Positions 18,976 to 28,674 of a stretch of 64,000 bases of DNA are shown here, piece after piece (position 1 is the first letter of the stretch; each line of letters begins with the position of its first letter). Source of the stretch: Microvirga mediterraneensis (GTDB lineage: Bacteria; Pseudomonadota; Alphaproteobacteria; Rhizobiales; Beijerinckiaceae). A program made the position numbers and the translations under genes. The DNA is taken from the NCBI RefSeq assembly GCF_013520865.1, contig NZ_JACDXJ010000001.1, forward strand, positions 3,891,501 through 3,955,500, read 5' to 3'. The notes beneath the pieces were generated by a model. It was not told the origin of the DNA. It searched no databases and saw only the letters and a list, made by a program, of their open reading frames with translations.

Positions 18976-19479
18976 ATGAGCGCACTGAATCTGACCCAGC
19001 ACTTCGATGTCCCTGCCGCGGTGGTCTACCGGGCGCTGATCGATCCCGTGGCCGTCTCGGCCTGGATGTTCCCGGACGGAATGAGCATTCATATCCACTC
19101 TTTCGAATCCAGGGTCGGAGGCCGGTTTCCGATCTCGCTCACCTATGAGGACGATATCGGGGTCGGGAAATCCTCGGCACGGACCGACACCTATCGCGGT
19201 CGTTTCGTGGATCTGGTTCCGAACGAGCGCGTCGTTCAGGCTCTGGAGTTCGAGACGGAGGATCCGTCGATGCAGGGCGAGATGAGCATCACCTTTGCCC
19301 TGACCGAAATCGGAGGCTCGACCTTGCTCGACGCTTGGCATGAGAATGTCCCTTCGGGCATCTCTCCGGCCGACAACGAAACGGGCTGGCGAATGTCCTT
19401 GGCAAGGCTCAAGCAGCTCGTCGAACAGGGCCGAACCGGCACATCCGGGGACCCGCCGGACGGAGCAAGTCCCTCATGA
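18976..19479 (+). CDS. SRPBCC / AHSA1-family protein
   Basis: A 167-residue protein with the START-like helix-grip fold of the Aha1 C-terminal/CalC family: the N-terminal strand LTQHFDVPAAVVYRALIDP and the final amphipathic helix (NETGWRMSLARLKQLVEQG) that closes the ligand cavity. The family binds hydrophobic ligands; no specific ligand can be inferred. The ribosome site before the ATG is poor. The C-terminal tail after residue about 150 is Gly/Pro/Ser-rich and probably disordered. Confidence 0.82.
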   Translation: MSALNLTQHFDVPAAVVYRALIDPVAVSAWMFPDGMSIHIHSFESRVGGRFPISLTYEDDIGVGKSSARTDTYRGRFVDLVPNERVVQALEFETEDPSMQGEMSITFALTEIGGSTLLDAWHENVPSGISPADNETGWRMSLARLKQLVEQGRTGTSGDPPDGASPS

Positions 19480-19653
19480 TCAGCTCCATCGGGGGAACGG
19501 TGAAGCATAGCCATGCTTCAAGCCTGTATTTTTGCCGATCCCGCCCATAGCAGGAAGCTCCGTCCCCCTATCCGGAATTCCACCTGATCCTTCTCGGGAA
19601 ATCCGCTTCATTCGGGAAAGGCCCAAGGGCCAATACCGAGAGCCGGCAACGCC

Positions 19654-20445
19654 GTGATCGATCGACTGCATCAATTGCCCATTTTCATGGGCGCCGTGAT
19701 CGTCTGCCTCGTCTTCCTGGTGCCGACCCTGGCCGGCCTGGTGCTGCTGCAGCCCACATTCACGCGCCTGATACGCAGGGAACGCGATCCGAACACGGTC
19801 GTCACGCTGCTCCTGAACGTCTTCTCGCTCTACTACGGCGTTCTCCTGGCCCTGCTGTCCGTCGCGGTGTTCGAGAATTACGTCAAGGCGCAGGATGCGG
19901 TCGGGCGCGAGTCGTCCAAGGTCATTGCCCTCTACCGCACTTTCAATGCCTATCCCGAACCGGCTCGCACGACCCTATTGGATACTCTTCGCCAGTATGT
20001 CGACGAGGAGACAGGGCCGGGCTGGGTCGCGCAGCGGACCGATCAGGTCTCCACACGCGGGACACAGCTCGTCGACCAGTTGAGCCGCCAGCTCCTCAGC
20101 TTCCGGCCCGATCGGGATGCGGGAGAGGACCTGATCCACCAGGCGGCGCTACGGACCTTCGAAGACTTCATCGAGCAGCGCCGCCTGCGCATTCAGGCGG
20201 CTGGGACCAGCATTCCAAGAGTCATCTGGGCGGTCGTCATGGTGGGCGCCGCCCTGAATGCCATCATTCTGTGGCTGTTCGACCTGAGGCGAACGACCCA
20301 CTTCATTCTGAGTAGCATTCTGATGATCTTCATCGGCCTCGTCGTCTACATGGTCGGCGTTCTCGACCGGCCATTCCATGGCCCGCATGGCCTCCAGCCC
20401 GACGACCTCATCCACACCCGCCTGCAGATGAACCCGAGGCCGTGA
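19654..20445 (+). CDS. DUF4239 (bestrophin-like) membrane protein
   Basis: A 263-residue protein from a GTG start. It has two N-terminal membrane helices (about 10-32 and 48-70), a cytosolic helical region of about 110 residues, and two C-terminal helices (about 185-205 and 212-235). This topology and the FSLYYGVLLALLSVAVFENY segment are typical of DUF4239, distantly related to bestrophin channels. No function is established and the neighbours give no hint. Confidence 0.75.
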   Translation: MIDRLHQLPIFMGAVIVCLVFLVPTLAGLVLLQPTFTRLIRRERDPNTVVTLLLNVFSLYYGVLLALLSVAVFENYVKAQDAVGRESSKVIALYRTFNAYPEPARTTLLDTLRQYVDEETGPGWVAQRTDQVSTRGTQLVDQLSRQLLSFRPDRDAGEDLIHQAALRTFEDFIEQRRLRIQAAGTSIPRVIWAVVMVGAALNAIILWLFDLRRTTHFILSSILMIFIGLVVYMVGVLDRPFHGPHGLQPDDLIHTRLQMNPRP

Positions 20446-20451
20446 GCGCCT

Positions 20452-21465
20452 TCAGGTAATGCCACGGATCTCCGGCGAGACGCGGATCTGTCCGACTTCG
20501 ATGCCGTTCCAGTTCTTGAGCACCGGTCCGGCCAGCACTTCGACCGCTTTGCGCTCGTCGGCGCTCAAGGGCAGGAAGCGCAGGACGAGCCCGGCCATCA
20601 TGGCCTCGGCCGCGCGGGCATGGCCATCCTCGACCTTCAGGGCCACGCCATAGCCGAGTTCCGGGAAGGAGGCGCAATAGACACCCTCGGCCCCAACCTT
20701 CACGAAGGCGCGCTCGCCGAGAAGCTCCATGAGCTTCGTGTCGAAGCGGCCGGTCCCCGCGACCATGAAGGGATGGCGCGCCACGGCCTTGCGGATCCGG
20801 GCCGCCGCGGCCTTGCCGTCGCCCGGCAGGCCCGTCCCGGTGCCGAAACGGGCGAAGCCGAATGCCAGAGACGGAAGCGGGATCGCATAGGTCGGAATCG
20901 AGCAACCGTCGATGCCGCTCTTCTCGACCGTGTGGCAGGCGCCGGTGATCTCCTCAAGCGCCTCGCGCACGCTGCGCTGCACCGGATGATCCGCCAGCAC
21001 ATAGCCCTTCGGGTTCTGGCCCTGGCCGCAGGCGAGGCAGACGAATCCCGCGTGCTTGCCCGAGCAGTTATTGTGCAGGGCGCTGGGACTGGCGCCCGAG
21101 GCGGCCAGAGCGCGGTTGGCGGCCTCTCCCATGGGCCAATGCACCCCGCATTCGAGGCAGCCGGCATCCTGCCCGGCCTTGGCCAGCATGGCCTTGGCAG
21201 TCGCCGCATGCTCCGGCTCGCCCGAATGGGACGCACAGGCGAGAGCGATCTCCTCGTCGGTCAGGCCGTATTTGTCCGCAATGCCGCTTTCGACCAGCGG
21301 CATGGCCTGGAGCGCCTTCACGGCGGAGCGCGGAAAAACGCGCCGGTCCACATCCCCGATCGACAGAACCGTGCCCCCCTCGGCGTCGACCACGGAGACG
21401 CTGCCCCGATGGCGCGACTCGACAAGGTGTCCGCGGGTGACCTCGACAAGAAAAGGATTGTGCAT
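20452..21465 (-). CDS. ansA: Rhizobial-type L-asparaginase (AnsA / COG4448)
   Basis: A 337-residue asparaginase of the class typified by Rhizobium etli ReAV, unrelated to the two E. coli enzymes. The start is taken at the ATG at 21465, because the 13-residue upstream extension lacks similarity. The active-site features line up, one residue offset from ReAV: Ser47 and Lys50, then Cys134 and Lys137 in NNCSGKHAG, then Cys188 in DGCS, which would coordinate zinc together. It hydrolyses asparagine to aspartate and ammonia. Its 3' end is 6 bp from the convergent DUF4239 gene. Confidence 0.92.
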   Translation of the reverse strand: MHNPFLVEVTRGHLVESRHRGSVSVVDAEGGTVLSIGDVDRRVFPRSAVKALQAMPLVESGIADKYGLTDEEIALACASHSGEPEHAATAKAMLAKAGQDAGCLECGVHWPMGEAANRALAASGASPSALHNNCSGKHAGFVCLACGQGQNPKGYVLADHPVQRSVREALEEITGACHTVEKSGIDGCSIPTYAIPLPSLAFGFARFGTGTGLPGDGKAAAARIRKAVARHPFMVAGTGRFDTKLMELLGERAFVKVGAEGVYCASFPELGYGVALKVEDGHARAAEAMMAGLVLRFLPLSADERKAVEVLAGPVLKNWNGIEVGQIRVSPEIRGIT

Positions 21466-21634
21466 CAATGCCCCGTTTGAAAAGCGGCGGTGTTGTGGAG
21501 GCACTCCATCCAGAAGTCAAAGGGGACATTGTTGCAATGGCGAAAAATGTCTCATTCAAATCCTTTGCGGCTGTGGGTTGCTGCGGGGCTCCCGTCACTC
21601 TAAACCCAAGGTCCGAACAAACTGGGAGCTCTCG

Positions 21635-22939
21635 ATGCGTGTCGCGATGATCGGAGCAGGCTATGTGGGCCTGGTCTCCGGCGCCTGCTTTGCGGATTTC
21701 GGCCACGAGGTCTGCTGCGTCGACAAGGATCCGGCCAAGATCGAGGCCCTCAACCGCGGCGAGATCCCCATCTTCGAGCCGGGCCTGGCCGAACTGGTCG
21801 CCAAGAACGTGCGCGAGGAGCGCCTCACCTTCACCACCGACCTGTCGTCGGCGGTCCGGAATGCCGAGGCGGTCTTCATCGCGGTCGGCACCCCGTCCCG
21901 CCGCGGCGACGGCCATGCCGACCTCTCCTACGTCTATCAGGCCGCCCGCGACATCGCCGCCGCCATGGACGGCTACACCGTCATCGTGACCAAATCGACC
22001 GTGCCGGTGGGCACCGGCGACGAGGTCGAACGCATCATCTGCGAAGTCCGCCCCGATGCGGATTTCGCCGTGGTGTCCAACCCGGAATTCCTGCGCGAGG
22101 GCGCGGCCATCGCCGATTTCAAGCGCCCGGACCGCATCGTGGTGGGCACCGAGGACGAGCGCGCCAAGGGGGTGATGACCGATCTCTACCGCCCGCTCTA
22201 TCTCAACCAGTCGCCCCTGCTCGTCATGTCCCGGCGCACGGCGGAGCTGACGAAATACGCCGCCAACGCGTTCCTGGCGACCAAGATCACCTTCATCAAC
22301 GAAATCGCCGACCTGTGCGAGCAGGTGGGCGCCAACGTGCAGGACGTGGCCAGGGGCATCGGGCTCGACAACCGCATCGGGGCGAAGTTCCTGCATGCCG
22401 GTCCGGGCTATGGCGGCTCGTGCTTCCCCAAGGACACGCTGGCCCTGATCAAAACGGCGCAGGATTACGAGGCGCCGATCCGCATCGTCGAGACGGTGGC
22501 GGCGGTCAACAGCCAGCGCAAGCGCGCCATGGGGCGCAAGGTGATCGCCGCCTGCGGCGGCTCCGTGCGGGGCAAGACCGTGGCGGTGCTCGGCCTGACC
22601 TTCAAGCCGAACACCGACGACATGCGCGACGCGCCCTCCATCGACGTGATCACCGCCCTGCAGGATGCGGGCGCCCAGGTGCGGGCCTACGATCCCGAGG
22701 GCATGGCGGCCGCCAGGGCGGTCCTGCCGGACGTGCACTATGCCCGGGACGCCTATGACTGCGCCCGCGGGGCGGATGCGCTCGTGCTCGTGACCGAATG
22801 GGACACGTTCCGGGCGCTCGATCTTCCCCGCCTGAGGGCTTTGCTGGCGGCTCCGGTGGTGGTGGACCTGCGCAACGTCTATCGCCCGGAGGAGATGCGC
22901 CGCCACGGCTTCACCTATGTGAGCGTCGGCCGGGGATGA
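21635..22939 (+). CDS. ugd: UDP-glucose 6-dehydrogenase
   Basis: A 434-residue enzyme that oxidises UDP-glucose to UDP-glucuronate, a precursor of acidic exopolysaccharides and lipid modifications. The NAD-binding motif GAGYVG starts at residue 7, the conserved Lys217 is in NAFLATKITFINE, and the catalytic Cys263 is in GPGYGGSCFPKDT. The ORF remains open far upstream, but family similarity starts at the ATG at 21635 (ribosome site GGGAGC). It may feed the glycosyltransferase locus at 28.7-34.3 kb; that link is only inferred. Confidence 0.95.
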   Translation: MRVAMIGAGYVGLVSGACFADFGHEVCCVDKDPAKIEALNRGEIPIFEPGLAELVAKNVREERLTFTTDLSSAVRNAEAVFIAVGTPSRRGDGHADLSYVYQAARDIAAAMDGYTVIVTKSTVPVGTGDEVERIICEVRPDADFAVVSNPEFLREGAAIADFKRPDRIVVGTEDERAKGVMTDLYRPLYLNQSPLLVMSRRTAELTKYAANAFLATKITFINEIADLCEQVGANVQDVARGIGLDNRIGAKFLHAGPGYGGSCFPKDTLALIKTAQDYEAPIRIVETVAAVNSQRKRAMGRKVIAACGGSVRGKTVAVLGLTFKPNTDDMRDAPSIDVITALQDAGAQVRAYDPEGMAAARAVLPDVHYARDAYDCARGADALVLVTEWDTFRALDLPRLRALLAAPVVVDLRNVYRPEEMRRHGFTYVSVGRG

Positions 22940-23031
22940 CACACCTCAGGATCGGACCGGAGGTTCTCACCGGTCCGGTCCCATGCCATATGTCTCGGAC
23001 TGAGACATTCCAGACGCCCCCGGAGCTTCCC

Positions 23032-23268
23032 ATGCAGACCTTCTTCGTCGAGATCAAATGCAAGCTCGGTAAGACCTACGCCGTCGCGAACGCTCTCGCC
23101 GACCGGGAGATCGCATCCGAGATCTACTCGACGGCCGGCAATTACGACATTCTCGCCAAGTTCCACGTGGATGACGGGGTCGATATCGGCCATTTCATCG
23201 CGGAGAACGTGCAGGTCATCCCCGAAATCGCCGATACGCATACGATCATCACGTTCAAGGCCTTCTAG
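23032..23268 (+). CDS. Stand-alone Lrp/AsnC ligand-binding (RAM) domain protein
   Basis: A 78-residue protein consisting only of the effector-binding domain of Lrp/AsnC regulators (VEIKCKLGKTYAVANAL and the terminal THTIITFKAF strand), with no helix-turn-helix. Such single-domain proteins oligomerise and bind amino acids, but their role is poorly defined. The GGAG ribosome site five bases before the ATG supports this start rather than the longer upstream frame. Confidence 0.88.
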   Translation: MQTFFVEIKCKLGKTYAVANALADREIASEIYSTAGNYDILAKFHVDDGVDIGHFIAENVQVIPEIADTHTIITFKAF

Positions 23269-23462
23269 GCAATCCAGACCGCTTTTGAGCGGCAGCCTCG
23301 TCAATCCCTGCCCCGTCAGAGGGCGGACGCGAATTCACTGCCGCCTCCGAGACACAGATCACGGCTCACGTCATTCCTCGACGAACCCGTCCGTCAGGTG
23401 CTTCCAAGCACAGCACGGCAATTGCACACTGGATAACATCGGGATCCTTCAAGGAGGAGCGG

Positions 23463-24128
23463 ATGTCGTCTCAGCTGGATTGGCGCAGGGTCCATGATTT
23501 CTGGTTTCCGGTCGACCTGTCGCGTTCCGGCATCGCGGCTCACTGGGAGATGATGGCCTGGTGGCTGCACGGCGGCGTTCAAGCGGAACTGCCCCCTTTC
23601 GCCCCCCTGGTTCACGCGGCCAGGAGCGGCCAGCTCGACCATTGGCGCGCCACGCCGCCGGGACGGCTGTCTCTGATCATCGTTCTGGACCAGTTCCCCC
23701 GCAGCCTGTTCGCGGGGACGCCGCAAGCCTATTCGTCGGACCAGGATGCCTTGGGGATGGCCGAGGAGGGATTCGGAAACGGGCACTACGACGACCTCAC
23801 GTCCCCGTATGAAAAATTCTTCTACCTCCTGCCCCTCGTCCATGCGGAGGGGCCGGATCATGGGGTTCGGATGAAGCGCGTCGTCGCCATCGCCGAGCGC
23901 GCCCTCGACGAGGCCCCCGCGGCTCTCAAGCCGGTCTGGCTTTTCTCCCTCAATCAGGCCCGGACCCGCTTCGACATCATCTCCCGGTTCGGCCGCTTCC
24001 CGCACCGGAATCCGGTTCTCGGGCGGCCCTCCACGCCGCAGGAGCTGACCTACCTGGCCAAGGACGATTTCGTCCACACCCGCTCGCTTCCCACCTCGGC
24101 ATCGTCGGCGATCAGCGCGATCGGGTGA
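23463..24128 (+). CDS. DUF924 family protein
   Basis: A 221-residue, all-helical, TPR-like protein with the DUF924 hallmarks: the N-terminal DFWFP, the central LIIVLDQFPRSLFAGTPQAY, and the YEKFFYLLPLVHAE segment. The family is widespread and cytoplasmic but uncharacterised. A strong GGAGG ribosome site precedes the ATG. The C-terminus faces the convergent transglycosylase gene, 18 bp away. Confidence 0.85.
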   Translation: MSSQLDWRRVHDFWFPVDLSRSGIAAHWEMMAWWLHGGVQAELPPFAPLVHAARSGQLDHWRATPPGRLSLIIVLDQFPRSLFAGTPQAYSSDQDALGMAEEGFGNGHYDDLTSPYEKFFYLLPLVHAEGPDHGVRMKRVVAIAERALDEAPAALKPVWLFSLNQARTRFDIISRFGRFPHRNPVLGRPSTPQELTYLAKDDFVHTRSLPTSASSAISAIG

Positions 24129-24146
24129 CCTCCGGCAGGGCCGCCC

Positions 24147-25241
24147 TTACTGGACGAGAGCGGCCGCCTCGGATGTCCGCTCCTCGCTCTGACGGGAGAT
24201 CTCGGCGAGATAAGGTCCGATGCCCTCGTAGCGGTCGAGGCGGCGGACGATCTTCGAATCGATCTTGTTGTAGAGTTCGGCGACGCTCACCGGACGGCGC
24301 TTGCGGCCCTTGCCTTCCATGAACAGCCCGGCATTGGCCTTCGCGGCCTTCGGGAAGAGCTTGGAGGCCTTCATGTTCGGGTCCTGGTCGAGGACCTCGA
24401 GGAACCGGACGGCGCTGGAGGCCCCCAGGAAGTGAGCGAGATAGAGTTCCGCCTCGGCCAGCTCCCGCTCGCCCTGGGCCTGGAGGGCGCGCTCCACGTC
24501 CTTGATCAGCTCTCCGGCCATGAGGGCGGAGAAATACGGGTCCGTGCGCAGGTTCATGATCCAGGCGCGGTCCCGGTCGCCGACGACCGGATCGCCGTCC
24601 ACGGTCTTGATCGCCTCGGCGGCGGCGGCGAAGCCGTAATCGGCGGCGTGGAGCTGCACGATCTCGAGCCAGGTGCGGTCGATGAACTGGAACAGCCCCT
24701 GAGCCGACGAGGTCGGCGCCTTGGCTTCGGGCGAAAGGCTCGATTCCACATCGGCCAGGGTCATCATGTAGACCGGATCGACGCCGGTCACATGGGCGGC
24801 CTTGAGGATGGAATGCACGAGCCAGCGGGGGACATTGCGCCCGTTGAAGGGAATCAGCTCATCCGGGTCGCCGGCAGCCTCGTCCTGCATCTCATGGGGC
24901 GCCGGTTTCGCCGCATGCGGCTTCCTGAAGGAAAATGCGCCGTCGAGGATAGCCTTGAAGAGGCTCGGGTCCTTCATCAGCTTCGGGGTGAAATCCATCG
25001 AGGCCGTGATGAGGGAACCGGTGGTGACCGGCTGCGGCGCCGAGGCTGCGGCCGGCCGAGCCATGAGCGCGCTCGGCAGGGTCGCAACGGCCGCCGGTCC
25101 GGCGGAGAAGCCCTGGAGGCCCATGAGCAGGCCCGCGGTCACGGTCAGCTGAAGAAAACGGCGGCGACGTCCGGGCTTGCGCACATCCGCAACAGGCTGC
25201 GGAACCGCGCACAGCAGCGTTCTCGCGTTACTCATCATCAC
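24147..25241 (-). CDS. Secreted lytic transglycosylase (SLT domain)
   Basis: A 364-residue protein with a long positively charged N-terminus and a signal/anchor segment (about residues 27-60), a low-complexity linker, and an SLT domain from about 145 to 260. The catalytic Glu is in LADVESSLSPEAKAPTSSAQ, followed by GLFQFIDRTW, the usual signature of lytic transglycosylases that cleave peptidoglycan with 1,6-anhydro product formation. The C-terminal 100 residues (repeated Lys/Arg and a terminal RQSEERTSEAA helix) are not part of the fold and may anchor it to a partner. Confidence 0.85.
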   Translation of the reverse strand: MMMSNARTLLCAVPQPVADVRKPGRRRRFLQLTVTAGLLMGLQGFSAGPAAVATLPSALMARPAAASAPQPVTTGSLITASMDFTPKLMKDPSLFKAILDGAFSFRKPHAAKPAPHEMQDEAAGDPDELIPFNGRNVPRWLVHSILKAAHVTGVDPVYMMTLADVESSLSPEAKAPTSSAQGLFQFIDRTWLEIVQLHAADYGFAAAAEAIKTVDGDPVVGDRDRAWIMNLRTDPYFSALMAGELIKDVERALQAQGERELAEAELYLAHFLGASSAVRFLEVLDQDPNMKASKLFPKAAKANAGLFMEGKGRKRRPVSVAELYNKIDSKIVRRLDRYEGIGPYLAEISRQSEERTSEAAALVQ

Positions 25242-25409
25242 TTATCCCGCAACAGCCCGCCCTGACGGTCGGGCCTTCCCTTGTGTCATTCTGGGACAAG
25301 GGTTGACGGGTAGATGTGACGAGAATCGGTCAGCTTGGCCATTAGAGGTAGGATTTTGCTAACCTTAAGCAGGGTTTTCCCCTAAAAATCTCAAGGATTG
25401 CCTGGAAAT

Positions 25410-25856
25410 TTAGGATGAGGATTGTGCGACAAGCTGCGCATTGGTCCGCTCGAGGCGCTTTGCCAGCTCTCGCATGATCGCCAGGGACATCTGGGGAAAC
25501 TGGGCCAGAAGCTCGAGAAAGACCCTCTTGTCGATTCGCAGGGCCGTCGTCGGTTCGGCCGCCATGATCGTGGCGGAGCGCGGCGTGTCCGAGAGAATGC
25601 CCATTTCGCCGACGAGAGCATTGCTCCCCAGCTCGGCCACCTGGATGTCGCCGCCCGGCGTGTTGAGGAGAACGTTCGCCCGGCCGTCGAGGATCACGTA
25701 AGCGGCGTCGGAGGGATCCCCCTGCGAGAAGAAGCGCTGCCCGCCGGAGAACTGCACCCGCTCGCTCGTGAAGGCGAGAAGCTTCAGGCGGGCCGGATCC
25801 ACATCCCGAAACATCGGCACCTGCCGCAAGGACTGAACCTCTGTTTCAAGGGTCAT
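25410..25856 (-). CDS. Stand-alone cyclic-nucleotide-binding domain protein
   Basis: A 148-residue protein that is a single CNB domain. The phosphate-binding cassette reads LVGEMGILSDTPRSATIMA, with the Gly-Glu pair and the Arg-Ser needed to bind the cyclic phosphate, so binding of cAMP or cGMP is plausible. No DNA-binding domain follows, only a C-terminal helix. Its ATG overlaps the stop of the 906-residue ABC-type gene (ATGA), implying translational coupling and a functional partnership. Confidence 0.88.
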   Translation of the reverse strand: MTLETEVQSLRQVPMFRDVDPARLKLLAFTSERVQFSGGQRFFSQGDPSDAAYVILDGRANVLLNTPGGDIQVAELGSNALVGEMGILSDTPRSATIMAAEPTTALRIDKRVFLELLAQFPQMSLAIMRELAKRLERTNAQLVAQSSS

Positions 25857-28573
25857 GCCACCTCTCCTGCTACTCTCTGGGCGGCGTCCGGCTCGGGTCT
25901 GGCGGACCCGAGGGCCGGAGCGGCCGTCTTTTCTGTAATGATTTGTCCGTCACGGAAGCGCAACTGAACATCGAAAGAGCCTGCCTGTCGATCATTCGGA
26001 AGGACCATGAACAGGCTTTGTTGATCGAGAAGCTCCAGCAGCAATTCGAGCATTTGCTGGCTGCGCGCCTCGTCGAAGGGGGCGAACGCCCCGTCGATCA
26101 CGAGAATATCCGGGCGTTTCACGAGGCAGCGCACGAGATTGACGCTCGCCCGCTCCTGGGGCGACAGGAGCCGCCCGGCCGTGCCGACCTGATAATCGAG
26201 GCCGATCCGCTCGATATCCTCCACCAGGTCGAGTTCGCGGACCACCGTCGCGACGGCCTCGGTCACCCGAACGCGGGCATTGGCGACCTGATAGCTGACG
26301 CGTCCGAACAGGAGGTTGTCCCGCAAGGGCGCCGCCGCGCAGAAGTGCTCGGGATCGTAGAATTCCACCCCCTCCGACGCGGAGTTCGTGAGGACCTCCC
26401 GGACGCGGCCCCGCGCCTCTACGATCCGGGCCATCAGCTGTTCGTCGAGGAGGCCGAGGCGGTGCCGGGCTTCGATATAGGCGAGCGGGAGAGCCAGAAG
26501 CCGGGTGCGGTCCTCCCGCTTCAAGTTGCCCTCGCCCCGCGCCTGCCGGCGCAGGATCGCGGCGAATTCCGACAGTTCCTCGGCGCCGATGAAGGAGAAC
26601 TGCTCGAACAGCGAATGGCCGGGGGGCAGCCCCTCGAAGATCTCGGTCATGGTCTCGGCGATCTGCAGGCCCATGCGGACGAGATCGTCGGTCAGCCCGG
26701 CCCGGTCGATGGCGCTGCGGAACTGGCCGTTCTCGGCCAGATTGCGGCCCTTGAACTCGTCCGAGATCGGGACTCCGAAGAGAAGGTTCTCGGCGATGGT
26801 GGCCTGGCTGTTGTATCGCTCCGGGTCGAAGGGTTCGACCAGATCGGCCATGCCGTTCGACTGGAACGTCTCGCGCAGGCGATGCCGGGCTTCGACCACG
26901 CGCTCGGCGAGAGCCGTGTGGCGCTCGGGATCGATCCGCCCCGCCAGCCCGAACAGGTAGATCGTGTCGCCCATGCCGATCCGGTCCAGCAGATCGAGGA
27001 GAATGCGGTCGAGATCGCTCTCGTCCCGCGCGCCGATCCGCTCGTAATCCACCCATTGATCGGCAATGCTCTCGACCGGGTTTCCCGTCCGGATCGCCTC
27101 GGCGATCCGGCGATCCATCTCCCGCTTCTCCTCCTCGATCCTGCCCAACGGCTTCGAGCGAAGGCCGTAGATCAGGTTGTCGCGAATGCTGCCGGGGAAG
27201 AGGATGGGATCGACGCCCGCATAGGCGATCCGTCGCCCGACCACCGGAACGGGGAGTTGCATCAGATCACGCTCGCCGATGCGGATCTGGCCGCTGAACT
27301 CCGAGGTACGCCGGGCGACGATGCGCGCGAGCATGCTGGCCGCGGCGCCGCCGTTGGAAATCAGGGCAACGCTCGCAGGCAGGTCCACCGCGAAGGTCCC
27401 ACCCTCGATGATCATGTCGCCATGGATGCCGGCGACGCGGATGTCCTCGGCAAGCAGGGGACCCGTCAGGGGCATGTCCTCCTCGGCCGCCTCGCGGGCC
27501 TCATGCAGGGGCACGAGCCGCTCCTCGGCGAAATGCTGGGTGACCTGATCGTATTTCACCTGGACGTCGAGACGCTGCTGGTCCCAGTCGATCAGCTCCT
27601 TCAGGGGCGGAGGCAGCTCCCGATAGGCCCCGATGACGGCCACGAGCTGACCGATGTCGAGGGTGCCGCGCAGGGCGAAATAGCCGCCGATGGCGTAGAA
27701 GAAGAACGGCGTCAGCTGCGCCAGGAAATTGTTGAGCGATTTGACGAAGAACTTCCGGTTATAGATCTTCAGCCGGACGGAGAAGAGATTGAACAGACGA
27801 TGCCCGATCTCGGCCCGTTCCCAGTTGTAGGCGTTGTGGACGTGAACGACCTCGATGCCGTCCTGGACCTCGGCGATGCGACCTGCCAACTGCCTCGATT
27901 CCAGCTGCCGCTGCTTTCCCAGGCGGAGCAGCTCTCGCCGAAGCCGTGGAATGATGGTGAACTGCACGGCGATCACCGCCAGTGCGATCAGGCCGAGCCA
28001 GACGTTCTGGATCATGATGAAGACGAGGGCCGTGATGGCCTGCATCCCCAGGAAAATCGGGGTGATGAAGGCATCCCCGATGAAGCCGCCGATGGGTTCG
28101 ACCTCATCCTTGATGATCGTCGCCGTCTCGGAGGATTTCACGTTGCGCAGGGCGTCCGGGGTGAAGCGGAGCACCATGGAGAACAGGTCGAAGCGCATGC
28201 GCCTCAGCATGCGCTCGCCCAGGATGCCCTTGGCGACGTTGATCCAGTACTTGAACGCCCCGTTGACGACGACGAAGAACAGAAACAGGGTCGAGAGACC
28301 GAACAGAAGCCCCAGCCGGCCCACCTGGAACCCTTCGAAGATCTCCAGGGTGCCGCCGCCCAGCCATTTCGGCCACGCATAGCTGAGATGGAGGAAAGTG
28401 GCGGTGGAATTGCCGTCCCTGAAAGCCTCACCCTGGATGGCCTGGTTCACGATCTGCCGAGGCAGATCCAGGGACATGAAGTAAAACGGCAGCGAAGCGA
28501 GCACGACCGCGCAAACGATCAGCTGGTCACGCCTGGAATGTGTCCAAATGTACCTGAAGAGGCTCTTTTCCAT
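25853..28573 (-). CDS. ABC exporter-like membrane protein with degenerate ATPase domain
   Basis: A 906-residue protein. Residues 1-345 form an exporter-type six-helix membrane domain. The rest aligns with an ABC ATPase, but the key residues are lost: the Walker A position reads SNGGAAAS (406-413, Lys replaced by Ala412), the signature is LSPQE (803-807), Walker B has Asp827 followed by Gly828 instead of the catalytic Glu, and the switch His is missing (LPNDRQ). The ATPase part is about 500 residues instead of 240, because Q-loop-like segments ending in NLxxG occur three times (455-470, 583-600, 740-757). It is therefore unlikely to hydrolyse ATP normally. The gene is coupled to the cyclic-nucleotide-binding gene and divergent from a glycosyltransferase cluster. 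Confidence 0.85.
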   Translation of the reverse strand: MEKSLFRYIWTHSRRDQLIVCAVVLASLPFYFMSLDLPRQIVNQAIQGEAFRDGNSTATFLHLSYAWPKWLGGGTLEIFEGFQVGRLGLLFGLSTLFLFFVVVNGAFKYWINVAKGILGERMLRRMRFDLFSMVLRFTPDALRNVKSSETATIIKDEVEPIGGFIGDAFITPIFLGMQAITALVFIMIQNVWLGLIALAVIAVQFTIIPRLRRELLRLGKQRQLESRQLAGRIAEVQDGIEVVHVHNAYNWERAEIGHRLFNLFSVRLKIYNRKFFVKSLNNFLAQLTPFFFYAIGGYFALRGTLDIGQLVAVIGAYRELPPPLKELIDWDQQRLDVQVKYDQVTQHFAEERLVPLHEAREAAEEDMPLTGPLLAEDIRVAGIHGDMIIEGGTFAVDLPASVALISNGGAAASMLARIVARRTSEFSGQIRIGERDLMQLPVPVVGRRIAYAGVDPILFPGSIRDNLIYGLRSKPLGRIEEEKREMDRRIAEAIRTGNPVESIADQWVDYERIGARDESDLDRILLDLLDRIGMGDTIYLFGLAGRIDPERHTALAERVVEARHRLRETFQSNGMADLVEPFDPERYNSQATIAENLLFGVPISDEFKGRNLAENGQFRSAIDRAGLTDDLVRMGLQIAETMTEIFEGLPPGHSLFEQFSFIGAEELSEFAAILRRQARGEGNLKREDRTRLLALPLAYIEARHRLGLLDEQLMARIVEARGRVREVLTNSASEGVEFYDPEHFCAAAPLRDNLLFGRVSYQVANARVRVTEAVATVVRELDLVEDIERIGLDYQVGTAGRLLSPQERASVNLVRCLVKRPDILVIDGAFAPFDEARSQQMLELLLELLDQQSLFMVLPNDRQAGSFDVQLRFRDGQIITEKTAAPALGSARPEPDAAQRVAGEVA

Positions 28574-28674
28574 TGCCGTAGGGTTACCACTTCTATACGC
28601 CTGGATGAACCTCTTTCCGATCTCGGGCAGCGCCTTATTTGATCGATAGGGACCTTAGTAGGTAGAGAAGGCCG

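Noticed and set aside
21056..21634. N-terminal extension of 193 residues of the UDP-glucose dehydrogenase frame
   Set aside because: It overlaps the asparaginase gene antisense, and the NAD-binding motif must sit at the N-terminus, which the ATG at 21635 provides.
25943..28642. An 899-residue plus-strand ORF opposite the ABC-like gene
   Set aside because: No family resemblance and an odd composition typical of the antisense frame of high-GC coding DNA; the minus strand has membrane helices and ABC-like motifs and is coupled to the CNB gene.
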